41,242 bases of DNA. Origin: Chloroflexota bacterium. Its GTDB lineage: Bacteria; Chloroflexota; Dormibacteria; Dormibacterales; Dormibacteraceae. Position numbers and translations under genes: made by a program. The notes beneath the pieces were generated by a model. It did no database searches and was not told the DNA's origin. It was given only the letters and a program-made list of their open reading frames with translations. The stretch covers positions 1-41,242 of the forward strand of contig VBEF01000023.1 of assembly GCA_005881275.1 (NCBI GenBank), in the 5' to 3' direction. How positions within the stretch are numbered: the stretch's first letter is position 1; every line of letters starts with the position of its first letter. Of this stretch, positions 1 to 8,317 are shown piece after piece.

Positions 1-28
1 CACGGAAAAATCCTAATCGACCACGCAG

Positions 29-919
29 CTAGCCTTTGACGGCACCCGCGGTCATGCCCGCGACGAAATAGTCGACGAAGAACGAATACAGCACGGCAAC
101 TGGGACGGACCCCAAAAGCGCTGCAGCCATCAGCTCGCCCCAAAAGAACTCGTCACCGTGGATGAGCTCCTGAGTGACGCCGACCGGGATGGTCTTGACC
201 AGGCTGTCGTTCATGAAGATCAGCGCGTAGAGGAACTCGTTCCACGAAAGGGTGAAGGCGAAGAGGGCGGCGGCCAGGATGCCAGGGAGCGCCAGAGGGA
301 TCGCGATCCGAACCATGGCCTGGATGCGGGTGGCGCCATCCACCAGGGCCGCCTCCTCCAGCTCGCGCGGTATGCCCTTGAAGAAGCCCATGAGCATCCA
401 GGTGCAGAAGGGAATCAGGAAGGTGGGGTAAGTGAGGATCAGCGCCCAAAGGTTGTTGAACAGGTGCAGCTCACGGATGACGAAGGTCAGCGGTAGGAAG
501 AGCAGCGTGGGCGGCACCAGGTAGGTGACGAAGATTCCCCAACCGATGGAATCGGCGCCGCGGTAACGCAGCCGCGCCAGCGAGTAGCCGGCCAGGATGC
601 TGCAGAAGAGGGAGATTAGGGTGGAGATGGTCGCCACCACCGCCGTATTGAAAGCCCAGTGCGGGAAGTTCGTTTGAGTGAAGAGGTGTTGATACCAGGC
701 CAGCGTGGGCTCTCTGACCCAGAGCGGGCTGACTGAGAAATCGAACAGCTCGGAGGCCGACTTGAACGAAGTGACCGCCATCCAGTAAAACGGGAACAAC
801 GTCACGACCAGCAAGGCGAGCAATGGAAGGTAGATGCGGATCGCGCGGCCGACAAACTTGTCGCCGATGACGCGGCCCGTCCCCGGCTTGCCTATTTTGA
901 GCCGCGCCAGAGAGGCCAT
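29..919 (-). CDS. ABC sugar-type transporter permease, MalG-like
   Basis: This 296-aa inner-membrane permease is one half of the channel of a binding-protein-dependent importer of the carbohydrate uptake class 1 type. Hydrophobic segments are spread along the protein, the first at about residues 30-50 (YLPLLALLVVTLFPFYW). The cytoplasmic EAA loop that docks on the ATPase is visible at about residues 187-208 (EEAALVDGATRIQA). Length and layout are normal for MalG/UgpE-type permeases. Its ATG abuts the stop of the upstream permease with no gap, so the two are co-translated from the minus-strand operon that begins with the binding protein near 3251. No ATPase is encoded in the window; it may lie beyond the left edge or be a shared MsmX/UgpC-type subunit. 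The substrate cannot be read from the sequence. Confidence 0.93.
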   Translation of the reverse strand: MASLARLKIGKPGTGRVIGDKFVGRAIRIYLPLLALLVVTLFPFYWMAVTSFKSASELFDFSVSPLWVREPTLAWYQHLFTQTNFPHWAFNTAVVATISTLISLFCSILAGYSLARLRYRGADSIGWGIFVTYLVPPTLLFLPLTFVIRELHLFNNLWALILTYPTFLIPFCTWMLMGFFKGIPRELEEAALVDGATRIQAMVRIAIPLALPGILAAALFAFTLSWNEFLYALIFMNDSLVKTIPVGVTQELIHGDEFFWGELMAAALLGSVPVAVLYSFFVDYFVAGMTAGAVKG

Positions 920-1852
920 CTACTCGGGCCTTCGAAGCATGAATAGCACGCCGGCGACCACGATGGTGAGCAGCGGGAATAGCACTAGCGAGATGGCGGC
1001 ACCTAGGCCGATGGCGCCCCCCGGAATGCCCCACTGGTAGGCCCAAATAGAGAGCAGCTGGGTGCTGTTGTACGGGGCTCCGTTGGTGAGCACGAACGGG
1101 CCCTGGAAGTCGGCAAAGGTCAGGATGGTGGAGAGGAGCAGGACGACCAGCAGCACCGGCCGCAGCATCGGCAGCGTGATGTTGGTGAACTGCTGCCAGC
1201 GCGTCGCGCCGTCCACCCGCGCCGCTTCGTAGAGGTCGAGCGGGATGACTTGCATGCCGGCCAGGAAGGCGATGGCGTAGAAGGGCGTGCCGCGCCAGAC
1301 GTTGACGATCATCAGCGCCGCCATCGCGTTGGCGGGCACTCCGAGCCAGTTGGGTCCTGGATAGTGCACCAGGTGCGTGTTCACCAGGAGCCAGTTGATG
1401 ACGCTGAACGTGGGGTCGAACATCCACCTCCAGGCCTCGTAGCTGAGCACGGTCGGGATGATGTAGGGCAGAAGCAGGGCGGCCCGCACGAAGCGTCGAA
1501 AGGGGAAGGCCTGGTTCAGCAAGAGCGCCATGACCAGGCCGAGGCCGAACTTGAAGACGGTCGTGATCCCGGTGTAGAGGAAGGTGTTGACGACGGCTCC
1601 GTAGAAGACGCCGTCGGTGTTGCGCAGCTCGAAGCGGTAGTTGCCAAGGCCGATGAACTGGCCGAGGTTCCCGAGTTCCGAGTCCGTGATCGAAAGCCAG
1701 ATCCCGAACAAGAAGGGATAAAGCAGGAAGATGCCCAGGACGACAAGGGTTGGTGCGAGCAGGAGGTATCCGAGCGGCGCCTCGCGGTCGTAGATCCGCA
1801 CGCGCCGCCGGTGCCAGACAGGGGCCGCGTCCGCCCGGGTCGCGGTCCCCAT
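920..1852 (-). CDS. ABC sugar-type transporter permease, MalF-like
   Basis: This 310-aa permease is the partner of the MalG-like protein directly downstream. A short basic cytoplasmic N-terminus (WHRRRVRIYDREA) leads into a first membrane helix (LGYLLLAPTLVVLGIFLLYP) that is typical of UgpA/MalF-type proteins. The EAA loop is at about residues 209-230 (YEAARVDGATRWQQF). It lies 25 bp downstream of the binding-protein gene and immediately before the second permease, the usual SBP-permease-permease order of carbohydrate ABC operons. Nothing looks truncated. The family is clear; the transported compound is unknown. Confidence 0.93.
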   Translation of the reverse strand: MGTATRADAAPVWHRRRVRIYDREAPLGYLLLAPTLVVLGIFLLYPFLFGIWLSITDSELGNLGQFIGLGNYRFELRNTDGVFYGAVVNTFLYTGITTVFKFGLGLVMALLLNQAFPFRRFVRAALLLPYIIPTVLSYEAWRWMFDPTFSVINWLLVNTHLVHYPGPNWLGVPANAMAALMIVNVWRGTPFYAIAFLAGMQVIPLDLYEAARVDGATRWQQFTNITLPMLRPVLLVVLLLSTILTFADFQGPFVLTNGAPYNSTQLLSIWAYQWGIPGGAIGLGAAISLVLFPLLTIVVAGVLFMLRRPE

Positions 1853-1877
1853 CCCTATGCGCCCAAGCTACCTACCG

Positions 1878-3251
1878 TCAGGGCCGCTCGAAGATCGCCT
1901 TCAGCGAAGTTTCTGCTGCTGTGATCGCCGCCTCCATGTCGCCTGCGCCGCCATTGGCAAGCGCCTTGGCGAACATGTCGGCCACGATGTACTGCGTCTG
2001 CGACTGGGCCGTCTTCTTGCTCGGCGGTGCCGGCCAGCCCGGCCACTTGCCCGGCGCCACGACCTCCTCGAAGGCCTTCAGCTTGGGGTCGCTGCTGAAG
2101 ACGGGGTCGCCATGGAAGGCGTCGAATGGGCCTGCGTTGTAACCGGCCGCGATCGTGGTCCACTTCTGGTATTGGTCCTTCTCCATCAGGGCGAGAAGCA
2201 TCGCCTTGGCGGTCTCGGCGTCCGGCGACCACTTCATCACAGCGTGGTTGAAGATCAGGTTCATCGCGAAGGTGCCCTTTGGACCACTGGGCATGGGCGC
2301 GTTGTTGGTCACGTCGGTGTACTTGTGAAACTCGATTTTCTCTCGGATGTAGATGCTGGCCCCGTTCAACGTCCCGCTGACGCGGTCGGCGTGATAGGCC
2401 TGGTTGTTGTCGGGGTCCAGCCATTCCGGGTGCACCACGAGCCCCGCTTTGACCGCTCCCTGCGCCCACCTGATGGCGTCGCGGGTCTCCTTGGAGTTGA
2501 TGGCGACCGTCTTGCCGTCGGCGTTGACCTCTTTGCCGCCGAAGCCCCAGAGCACCGGGTTCCACATGGTCAGCGAGTCGCCGTAGGCGTGGCCGTCGGT
2601 CTGTGAGATCGGCTTGCCGGTGGCTTTCAGCTTTGCGGCGGCGGTGGTCAGCTCGTCCCAGGTCTTGGGGAAGCTGGTCACCCCCGCCTGCTGGAAGTAA
2701 TCGGTGCGATACGTCCAGGCGTTGGGCACGATCGTGTAGGGGATCGCGCGCCACGTGCCATTGACCTTGCAGTAAGCCTCATTGACGGGATCCGGTTTGC
2801 CCAGCTTGCCGATCAGGATGTTTACCTCGTTGCTGACGTCCAGGCATGCATCGGTGTAGAGCTGCGGCCAGGCGTACTGCATCTGGATGATGTCGGGACC
2901 AGAGCTTGCTTCCACCGCGGCGGCGGTCTTGGGCTGCAGCTGGTCGCCGGTGACGGTCTCGATCGCCACGGTCACGCCGTTGGCAGCACCCCATTCGGCA
3001 GCCTGGCGCTTGAACTCCTCGTCGGCCGGCTTGACGAAGCTGGTCCACTGGAGCAGGCGGATGGAAGCCCCCTTGCGCGGCTTCGGAATGGTGGCCGTGG
3101 GGCCCCCACTAGACTGGGGACCGCACGCGATGATTATCTCGGGGAAGGCGAGGGCGGCGGCCGCCACCCCAGATGTTTTCAGGAAGTCTCGACGCGACCA
3201 GCCCAACTTGGCCCTCTCGTTTCCGTGCGGCATAGCAGGAACCCCCCTCAC
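1878..3251 (-). CDS. ABC transporter substrate-binding protein, family 1, Tat lipoprotein
   Basis: This 457-aa extracellular binding protein delivers substrate to the two downstream permeases. The N-terminus carries a twin-arginine export motif (SRRDFLK, residues about 19-25), a hydrophobic stretch (VAAAALAFPEIII) and a lipobox-like end (IIAC). This indicates export in folded form by Tat followed by lipid anchoring at the Cys. The body shows the usual family-1 features, including a segment around DELTTAAAKLKATGKP. It is the first gene of a three-gene minus-strand operon. An 87-bp divergent intergenic region separates it from the SAF-domain oxidoreductase, so the two transcripts may share control. 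Substrate is unknown; nearby oxidoreductase and gluconokinase genes make a sugar or sugar acid plausible (inference). Confidence 0.92.
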   Translation of the reverse strand: MRGVPAMPHGNERAKLGWSRRDFLKTSGVAAAALAFPEIIIACGPQSSGGPTATIPKPRKGASIRLLQWTSFVKPADEEFKRQAAEWGAANGVTVAIETVTGDQLQPKTAAAVEASSGPDIIQMQYAWPQLYTDACLDVSNEVNILIGKLGKPDPVNEAYCKVNGTWRAIPYTIVPNAWTYRTDYFQQAGVTSFPKTWDELTTAAAKLKATGKPISQTDGHAYGDSLTMWNPVLWGFGGKEVNADGKTVAINSKETRDAIRWAQGAVKAGLVVHPEWLDPDNNQAYHADRVSGTLNGASIYIREKIEFHKYTDVTNNAPMPSGPKGTFAMNLIFNHAVMKWSPDAETAKAMLLALMEKDQYQKWTTIAAGYNAGPFDAFHGDPVFSSDPKLKAFEEVVAPGKWPGWPAPPSKKTAQSQTQYIVADMFAKALANGGAGDMEAAITAAETSLKAIFERP

Positions 3252-3338
3252 TTGTTCTATGTGAGACCCCGGGAGAATCCCATCTTAACCCTGGTTTGGC
3301 TTGCTGGCCTGCTCCGCCTGGCTAGCGTGTAGCCACTG

Positions 3339-4664
3339 ATGTACCTGGCCGAGCTGCGCAGTCGCGCCGAGCCGATCCGCGTGGGCGTGGTCGGCGTCGG
3401 ACGCATGGGCCGGGGCGTGGTCGATCAGGTATCGATCATGGCGGGTATGCGGGTGATGGCGGCCGCCGACGTGGACCTGGGGCGCGCTGAGGCTTGCCTG
3501 CGCGAGAACGGCGCCGACCCCGTGGTGACCGACCGGCTGGGGGCGGCCCAGGATGCTCTGCGCCGCGGACGGCCGGTGGCCACGGCCGACGCCGCCCTGA
3601 TTCCGCAGCTGGAACTGGATGCGCTGGTGGAGGCGACCGGGCTGCCGGAGGTGGGCGCGCGGGTGGCGGCGGACGCGATCGAGAATCGCCGGCACGTGGT
3701 GATGCTCAACGTGGAGGCGGACGTGGTCGTGGGGCCAATCCTTGCCGAGCGAGCGCGACGTGCCGGCGTCGTCTACACGCTCGCCGCGGGGGACCAGCCG
3801 GGCGCCATCTTCGAGCTCGCCGAGTGGGCGCAAACGCTTGGCTTCCGGGTTGTTTGCGCCGGCCGCGGGACGGTGCTCTTCAAGGACGACCACCACGCGA
3901 CCCCCGACACCTACCGAGAGCAGGCAGAGCGCAACCGAAACAACCCCAAGATGTACTGCTCCTTCCGCGACGGGACCAAGTCGCAGACCGAGATGGCGGC
4001 GGTGTCCAACGTCTTACGAATGCCACCCGAGGTCCGCGGCATGCACGAGCCTTACTGCCGCTGGCAGGACCTCGGCCGCGTCTTCAGCCTGGAGAAGCAC
4101 GGCGGAATCCTGCGCTCCGAAGGGGTCGTTGACATGGCCAACGCCATCGACCCGTCGGGCCGCTACGTGCACGAGGACAAGGTCTTTCCCGGCGTTTTCG
4201 TGGTGGTCACCTCCGACCATGCCGGTGTCCGCTCGTCAATGGGTTCGCTGTTCGAGCCCGGGTTCGGCGGCACCGCTCAGCAATGGGGTCCCAACTGGGG
4301 TCTTTTCCGTCCATATCACCTCGCCTGCGTGGAGGTGCCCATGTCGGTGGCGCGGGCTGTGGTTCAGGGCCGGCCGACCGGGGATCTGGGCGGTGGATTG
4401 CTGGCCGAGCTCATCGCGGTTGCCAAGCGGGACTTGAAGCCGGGCGACGAGTTGGACGGGGCCGGTGGCTACGCGGTTTACGGGCTGTCGGAGCGCTACG
4501 AAGTGGCACGGGAGCAGCGATTGCTGCCGTTCGGATTCGCGTACGGCGGGCGGGTGAAGCGGGCGGTGGCGCGGGATCAGGCTGTGAGTTGGGACGACGT
4601 CGAGGTCGAGAGGTCAGGGTTCCTGTACGAGCTGCGGGAGGATCAGGACCGGCTCTTCGGTTAG
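3339..4664 (+). CDS. NAD(P)-dependent oxidoreductase with C-terminal SAF domain
   Basis: This 441-aa protein has an N-terminal Rossmann fold with the dinucleotide-binding motif GVVGVGRMGRG at about residues 14-24. It resembles the homoserine-dehydrogenase/Gfo-Idh-type group annotated as 'SAF domain-containing oxidoreductase'. The C-terminal third (AVAKRDLKPGDELDGAGGY, then FAYGGRVKRAVARDQ) matches SAF-domain spacing, as in altronate dehydratase and AFP-like proteins. The central region (HHATPDTYREQAERN, MHEPYCRWQDLGRVFS) is typical of this group. It is divergent from the ABC operon, and its TAG stop overlaps the TAA stop of the convergent gene. A role in sugar-acid or polyol metabolism linked to the transporter is plausible but not proven. 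No mutation of the nucleotide motif is seen. Confidence 0.82.
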   Translation: MYLAELRSRAEPIRVGVVGVGRMGRGVVDQVSIMAGMRVMAAADVDLGRAEACLRENGADPVVTDRLGAAQDALRRGRPVATADAALIPQLELDALVEATGLPEVGARVAADAIENRRHVVMLNVEADVVVGPILAERARRAGVVYTLAAGDQPGAIFELAEWAQTLGFRVVCAGRGTVLFKDDHHATPDTYREQAERNRNNPKMYCSFRDGTKSQTEMAAVSNVLRMPPEVRGMHEPYCRWQDLGRVFSLEKHGGILRSEGVVDMANAIDPSGRYVHEDKVFPGVFVVVTSDHAGVRSSMGSLFEPGFGGTAQQWGPNWGLFRPYHLACVEVPMSVARAVVQGRPTGDLGGGLLAELIAVAKRDLKPGDELDGAGGYAVYGLSERYEVAREQRLLPFGFAYGGRVKRAVARDQAVSWDDVEVERSGFLYELREDQDRLFG

Positions 4665-5053
4665 CGGACCTTGAAGCCCGTGGGCCGGATCGTGACAACG
4701 ACTCTGTATTCCCGATCGCTCACCTCGCCGACCGTTCCCCGGTATCTCAGCTGAAGAACCTTATAGAAGGCACCTGTGGGATCGTCTTCGATCGCTTCGA
4801 CAACTCCACGAATTTGCAGGTACCGGTATGGATCATCCGGATCAGAGATGTCCATGGCAACCCGAGGTTCACTCTGAAAGAAGTTGTAGTTGCTGCGGCG
4901 CTTCGTGTGGGTGAGCTTGACGACGCCTCTGGCTTCGTCCCACAAGAACCACATGGGATTGACCAGCGGTGCTCCGTCGGGCCGGACGGTGGCGAGATGC
5001 GCGAAAAGCGGCCGCGAGAGGAGGTCCGCATGACTGTCGGGAGCATCCGTCAC
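4661..5053 (-). CDS. Pyridoxamine 5'-phosphate oxidase-family (FMN/F420 split-barrel) protein
   Basis: The family-like part is 130 aa and begins at a GTG (VTDAPDSHADLL). A G-rich Shine-Dalgarno-like stretch (CTGGGGG) precedes this GTG. The frame stays open upstream to 5308, but those residues look non-coding, so I prefer the GTG at 5053. Recognisable motifs are LFAHLATVRPDGAPLVNPMW (the strand-turn of the split barrel), TKRRSNYNF, and EPRVAMDISDPDDPYRYLQIRG, all typical of PPOX-class F420- or FMN-dependent enzymes. Members of this size reduce or oxidise small cofactors or substrates, and the exact reaction cannot be read. It is convergent with the SAF oxidoreductase; the stop codons overlap. 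Confidence 0.82.
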   Translation of the reverse strand: MTDAPDSHADLLSRPLFAHLATVRPDGAPLVNPMWFLWDEARGVVKLTHTKRRSNYNFFQSEPRVAMDISDPDDPYRYLQIRGVVEAIEDDPTGAFYKVLQLRYRGTVGEVSDREYRVVVTIRPTGFKVR

Positions 5054-5338
5054 ACCAACACCCCCAGTTGACTGATTTAACAACAATGTATTGGCAGTGG
5101 CCCGATGCTGCAGCGCGATCTGAGCTAAGTCTTTTGGCCGCCCTGGCTGACAGACCGTCTGTAGTGCAATGTATCTCCAACGGCCATGTGCGTGTGGTCG
5201 GGGCCGGAATTGCACCCGCGGCCTCACGGTCTCGAACACCAACGAACCCGGTCCACATAAGCCGAACGAGATGATCAACGGAGTACTAAGGACGGCATCG
5301 GTGCTCATTCAGCATGCTCCTCAATCTCCAAATCACTA
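5054..5338. other. Intergenic region, no gene recognised
   Basis: These 285 bp are less GC-rich than their surroundings and lie between two divergent genes. On the minus strand, 5196-5219 can be drawn as a degenerate tRNA T-arm (GCGGG-TGCAATT-CCGGC, one G-G mismatch) followed by an acceptor-like strand, but no 5' half can be found, so I do not call a tRNA. No convincing promoter pair was identified. Confidence 0.4.
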
Positions 5339-5863
5339 GTGAACCCAAGCGTTTTGGTTCTGATGGGTGTGTCTGGCTGCGGTAAAACTACGGTCGCCGC
5401 TATCCTTGCCAGCCGACTGGGGTGGCCGTTCGAGGAGGGCGATGCTCTGCACCCTCAGGCGAACATCGAGAAGATGGCTGCAGGACATCCACTTACGGAC
5501 GCCGACCGCTGGCCCTGGCTCGCAAAGGTCGCTGATTGGATTGATGAGCGCCTTGACGCTGGAGAAAACGGACTCATCACCTGCTCGGCCCTCAAGCGCT
5601 CATACCGAGACCTGATCAATCGACGAGGTTCGGGCCTGATATTCGTTTTTCTGGCCGGGTCAAAGGAGACGATCGCGGCACGGCTGGCCGCACGCCACGG
5701 CCACTTCATGCGCGCGAGCCTGCTTGAAAGCCAGTTCGCCGATCTCGAGGAACCCGCCGCGGATGAGCCGGCAATCCGCGTGGACATCGGGCCGCCGGCT
5801 GCGGAGATCGTGGAGCAGATCATGGAAGACTTCGGACTGGCTGAGCGGGCAAAGAGAACATGA
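5339..5863 (+). CDS. gntK: Gluconokinase (carbohydrate kinase, thermoresistant type)
   Basis: This 174-aa P-loop kinase is predicted to phosphorylate D-gluconate to 6-phosphogluconate with ATP in the cytoplasm, feeding the pentose-phosphate or Entner-Doudoroff route. The Walker A motif GVSGCGKT is at residues 10-17. It is followed by the family signature EEGDALHPQANIEKMAAG and LTDADRWPWL, the gluconokinase substrate/cofactor region. CSALKRSYRD (about residues 80-90) and FLAGSKETIAARLAARHGHFM also match the GntK family. Length is normal. The start is GTG at 5339; no strong ribosome-binding site is visible. It is the last gene before the tRNA-Asn fragment at 5967 and so marks the left flank of the possible island. 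Confidence 0.9.
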   Translation: MNPSVLVLMGVSGCGKTTVAAILASRLGWPFEEGDALHPQANIEKMAAGHPLTDADRWPWLAKVADWIDERLDAGENGLITCSALKRSYRDLINRRGSGLIFVFLAGSKETIAARLAARHGHFMRASLLESQFADLEEPAADEPAIRVDIGPPAAEIVEQIMEDFGLAERAKRT

Positions 5864-5966
5864 GCGCACCTTCTCGCAGATCGAGAGGCCTGACCAGCTT
5901 GTGGATGTCGCAACGTTCTGTTGTCTGAGGTGGAGCGACGCAAGGCTTGGGAGTTTGAATTCAGAT

Positions 5967-6011
5967 TGGCTCCGGGACAGGGATTCGAACCCTGAACCTT
6001 GCGGTTAACAG
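5967..6011 (-). repeat. 45-bp duplicate of the tRNA-Asn 3' part (putative att site)
   Basis: These 45 bp are identical to 23600-23644, the 3' portion of the intact tRNA-Asn(GTT): CCA, acceptor 3' strand, T-arm, variable loop, anticodon 3' stem and anticodon loop. Identity stops in the anticodon loop. Weaker similarity continues for about 15 bp beyond the CCA end. The copy lacks the D-arm and the 5' acceptor strand, so it cannot be a functional tRNA. Same orientation as the intact gene is what tRNA-targeted integration produces. Confidence 0.8.
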
Positions 6012-6144
6012 ATCGCTGCAGCCCGTTCAAAACTGGCGGTCTGAATTCGCTGAGAGCCGCTGAGTACCGCCAAATGCCACCACTTACCACCGGCGTTGCT
6101 GTACGACAACACTCGTCGATGGCCCTGAGGCGCGGCGCCACTCC

Positions 6145-6165
6145 CCGCGGTTTTGAAGACCGCGG
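6145..6165 (-). repeat. Perfect hairpin resembling a tRNA-Sec anticodon arm
   Basis: On the minus strand CCGCGGT and ACCGCGG pair over 7 bp around the 7-nt loop CTTCAAA. This loop has T33, anticodon TCA and A37-A38, as in selenocysteine tRNA. No GGTTCGAAT-type T-arm or matching acceptor strands flank it, so it is not a complete tRNA. It may be a decayed selC fragment or chance. Confidence 0.35.
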
Positions 6166-6504
6166 TTCTAGGGTCCGCTAACGTCCAGCGATATCCGCGC
6201 AAGATGAAGACGCAACAGCTTGGATCCGCTGACGGTCGCTGATAAGCGCCAATGTCCGACAGAATGGCTGTCAACTTGGCTGTCAGGATCTCTGCCTGCT
6301 TCGGACGCACGGTCCCGAACCGTGTTGGTTGCATGTCCTGCCGACTCCCCTGGGTGCCGCCTGAGCTCAAATTGCCGCGCCTTCGTGTCCGTCCGTGTCC
6401 TGCTGGAGCCTGTTGGTGCCGGAAATCTGTGCCCCGGCTGTGCGCCCCGGCGCTGCGGAGCTCGCTGCCGATAGCCGCAGCTCGTCCAGCCTGGTCTGCG
6501 CGGC

Positions 6505-7620
6505 TCAGCTGAGCTTCAGAAGGCGTCGCCGCCTAGGCGCAATGAGCTTCACCTGATGTTGGTTGATCCGATGAAAGCGCACCCTGGCGATGTCTCGCCC
6601 GGGGATGCCGATCCGGTTCTCGGCCCACGGGTTTGGGAAATGCACGACGTCAGCGAACATCCCGCTGGAGTCGAATATCCACCGGACGAGCCATGCAGCC
6701 GAGAGCGTGCTGTAGCGCGGCTGCCCATCTCGGTTCGGCGTGACCGCACCGCTGAAGTCGAGGCCGGCTGGCTCAGCTCCGCTTACATGGCCTCGGCGGT
6801 CGAGTTTGATCGTGACGCGATCATTGCCATACATCGCTCTCCACAGCGCCTCAAAATCCACGCCCTGGACGCTGGAACCCACGGCAAGGATGAAGGGGAT
6901 TCCGGCGTCCTTCAGTCGGTGATACCGACCGACCTTGGCCTCAATGTCCTTCTTGATCGATGCGACCCCAGGATTGGTGACCACCGGCGCGCTGGCATCG
7001 ATGGCGACGATGCTCTCAAGGTTCCGTGAGGCCGGAACGAGAACCGCTCTCAAGAAGGCCGTGCCAATCGGGATCTCGAGTTCGTGCTCCGCCGGCGGCA
7101 ATCCAGCGATCGCCTTCCTCACCGCCGCCTCGATGAGGCTCGGGCGAACCGACTCGAGGCCCGAGCTGGGAACCCAATGCGGAATCAGGTGCCATGGCCC
7201 CGAGATCCGATCCAGCCGCCGCATGACGTCGCGGCGCCGATGGATAAGCGGATTCACCTTCTCGACAATGGTCGTTGACTCAAAGACGACTTGCTTGCCG
7301 AGGCGTCCTACGCGGACTGCGAAATCGGGCGTCTTCCCACCCACAGGCAGTCCTTTCGGCTCCTGCTGAACGGGGCCGAATTTTCGCTTGAGGACTTCGC
7401 GAAGAACTAACTCCGAGAACGTGCCTGGGCAGTTGCTCTCCCCCAGCAGATCGGTTCGGATCTTCGACCGAAGGGCCGGCGGATCAGCGCGGACCCATGC
7501 ATCGACGATCCTCCTCAGACGAGCGGCGGCGGGGTAGTCGAGGAGCAGGTGGTCGCGCAACGTCGCATAGCGCGGCAGACGCTGCGGCCGCTGAACGCCT
7601 TGGAAGATTGATGGCGGCAT
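6505..7620 (-). CDS. Unrecognised protein with PD-(D/E)XK-like segment
   Basis: I do not recognise this protein with certainty. The frame is open from 7749, but the first 43 residues (RRWCW, proline/arginine-rich) look non-coding. I prefer the ATG at 7620 (MPPSIFQG), preceded by AAGAG, giving about 371 aa. The middle contains FSELVLREVLKRKFG, then GKTPDFAVRVG and KQVVFEST. This E...PDF...FExT arrangement recalls the PD-(D/E)XK nuclease fold, with Thr where the catalytic Lys normally sits. The C-terminal part (VGRYHRLKDAGIPFILAVGS) resembles the nuclease-like hypothetical proteins common in actinobacteria and Chloroflexota. It is isolated on the minus strand just inside the left repeat. No partner methyltransferase or helicase is present, so restriction or defence cannot be claimed. 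Confidence 0.68.
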   Translation of the reverse strand: MPPSIFQGVQRPQRLPRYATLRDHLLLDYPAAARLRRIVDAWVRADPPALRSKIRTDLLGESNCPGTFSELVLREVLKRKFGPVQQEPKGLPVGGKTPDFAVRVGRLGKQVVFESTTIVEKVNPLIHRRRDVMRRLDRISGPWHLIPHWVPSSGLESVRPSLIEAAVRKAIAGLPPAEHELEIPIGTAFLRAVLVPASRNLESIVAIDASAPVVTNPGVASIKKDIEAKVGRYHRLKDAGIPFILAVGSSVQGVDFEALWRAMYGNDRVTIKLDRRGHVSGAEPAGLDFSGAVTPNRDGQPRYSTLSAAWLVRWIFDSSGMFADVVHFPNPWAENRIGIPGRDIARVRFHRINQHQVKLIAPRRRRLLKLS

Positions 7621-7831
7621 GCCGGATCTCTTGATACCCAGGCAGGGCTCGATCCAGTCGCCTGCCAGAAGTCGGAGGGGCTTAGTACCGTTCTCCAAGA
7701 AGCTGCCTGGTGTCCAGCACCACCTCCTCGCCAGCGGCCTAGCAATCACGGCCGCAACGTCGGGAGGTCAGTCCAAGATCCTTGAAAGTTACCGTCTCAC
7801 GGTTATTTAGTCCGGACTGGGATCAACGGCT

Positions 7832-8317
7832 CTAAAAGCCGACGTAGGCAACGATGCCGATGCCGATTAGGACCAGGGACGTCACCGTGTTGGCGTGCTT
7901 CTCCAGCCATTCGCCTTGCATTTGATAGCCCGCAGCGGTGGCGATGAGGGTCAGCCCGACGAAGGTGGCCATGGTCAGGATTGCGAATACCCCGAGTACC
8001 GCAGCGACTGCGCTCGCTCCGTAGGCGCTGGCAGCAAGCCCGAGAGGCAGAAAGGATAGGTCAGGCGATGCAGCAACCCCGAAAGGTACGGCGACAGCTG
8101 CCAAGTGGCCGACCAGCGTGCCCCGGCTTGCATGAGTGACGATCAGCTCAGCTCGTGCCTGTACAAACGCCTCGTGATGATGCCGGTGCGAATGCTTTTT
8201 GCCCGAATGAGTGTGTTCGTGGGCGTGGACGGCGGTCGCAGCCACGCCCTCCGTGTGCACATGGTCGTGCTCCTGCTCCCCATGAATAGCTGAGTCGTGG
8301 GCGTGGTGACCGCCCAC
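7832..8317 (-). CDS. His-rich membrane protein, possible truncated NicO/RcnA-like metal transporter
   Basis: From the GTG at 8317 the protein is 161 aa. It has a histidine-rich hydrophilic part (HAHEHTHSGKKHSHRHHHE, residues about 32-50) followed by three or so hydrophobic helices (LAAVAVPFGVAA, SAVAAVLGVFAILTMATFVGLTLIA, VTSLVLIGIGIVAYVGF). A His-rich loop followed by C-terminal helices is the layout of the second half of NicO/RcnA/UreH-type nickel-cobalt transporters. The same frame continues upstream for 63 more codons to a TGA at 8507-8509, with a second His/Asp cluster (GHGHPHDHG and HDGHDEHD) but no ATG or GTG. The missing first half suggests a 5'-truncated gene. Metal binding is likely; transport is unproven. 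Confidence 0.6.
   Translation of the reverse strand: MGGHHAHDSAIHGEQEHDHVHTEGVAATAVHAHEHTHSGKKHSHRHHHEAFVQARAELIVTHASRGTLVGHLAAVAVPFGVAASPDLSFLPLGLAASAYGASAVAAVLGVFAILTMATFVGLTLIATAAGYQMQGEWLEKHANTVTSLVLIGIGIVAYVGF

Larger units (their letters stand above)
5864..6504. other. Gene-free region with tRNA-derived sequences
   Basis: About 640 bp without a supportable gene. It holds the 45-bp tRNA-Asn 3' fragment (5967-6011) and a perfect 7-bp hairpin on the minus strand with the loop CTTCAAA (6145-6165), which resembles a tRNA-Sec anticodon arm. A minus-strand open frame (6005-6370) runs through both tRNA-like segments and is therefore probably spurious. Confidence 0.5.

Noticed and set aside
5193..5219. 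Degenerate tRNA T-arm and acceptor-like strand on the minus strand
   Set aside because: One mispair in the T-stem and no D-arm, anticodon arm or 5' acceptor strand; not a tRNA.
6005..6370. 121-aa minus-strand frame through the tRNA fragments
   Set aside because: Its codons run through the tRNA-Asn copy and the Sec-like hairpin; protein text is not family-like.
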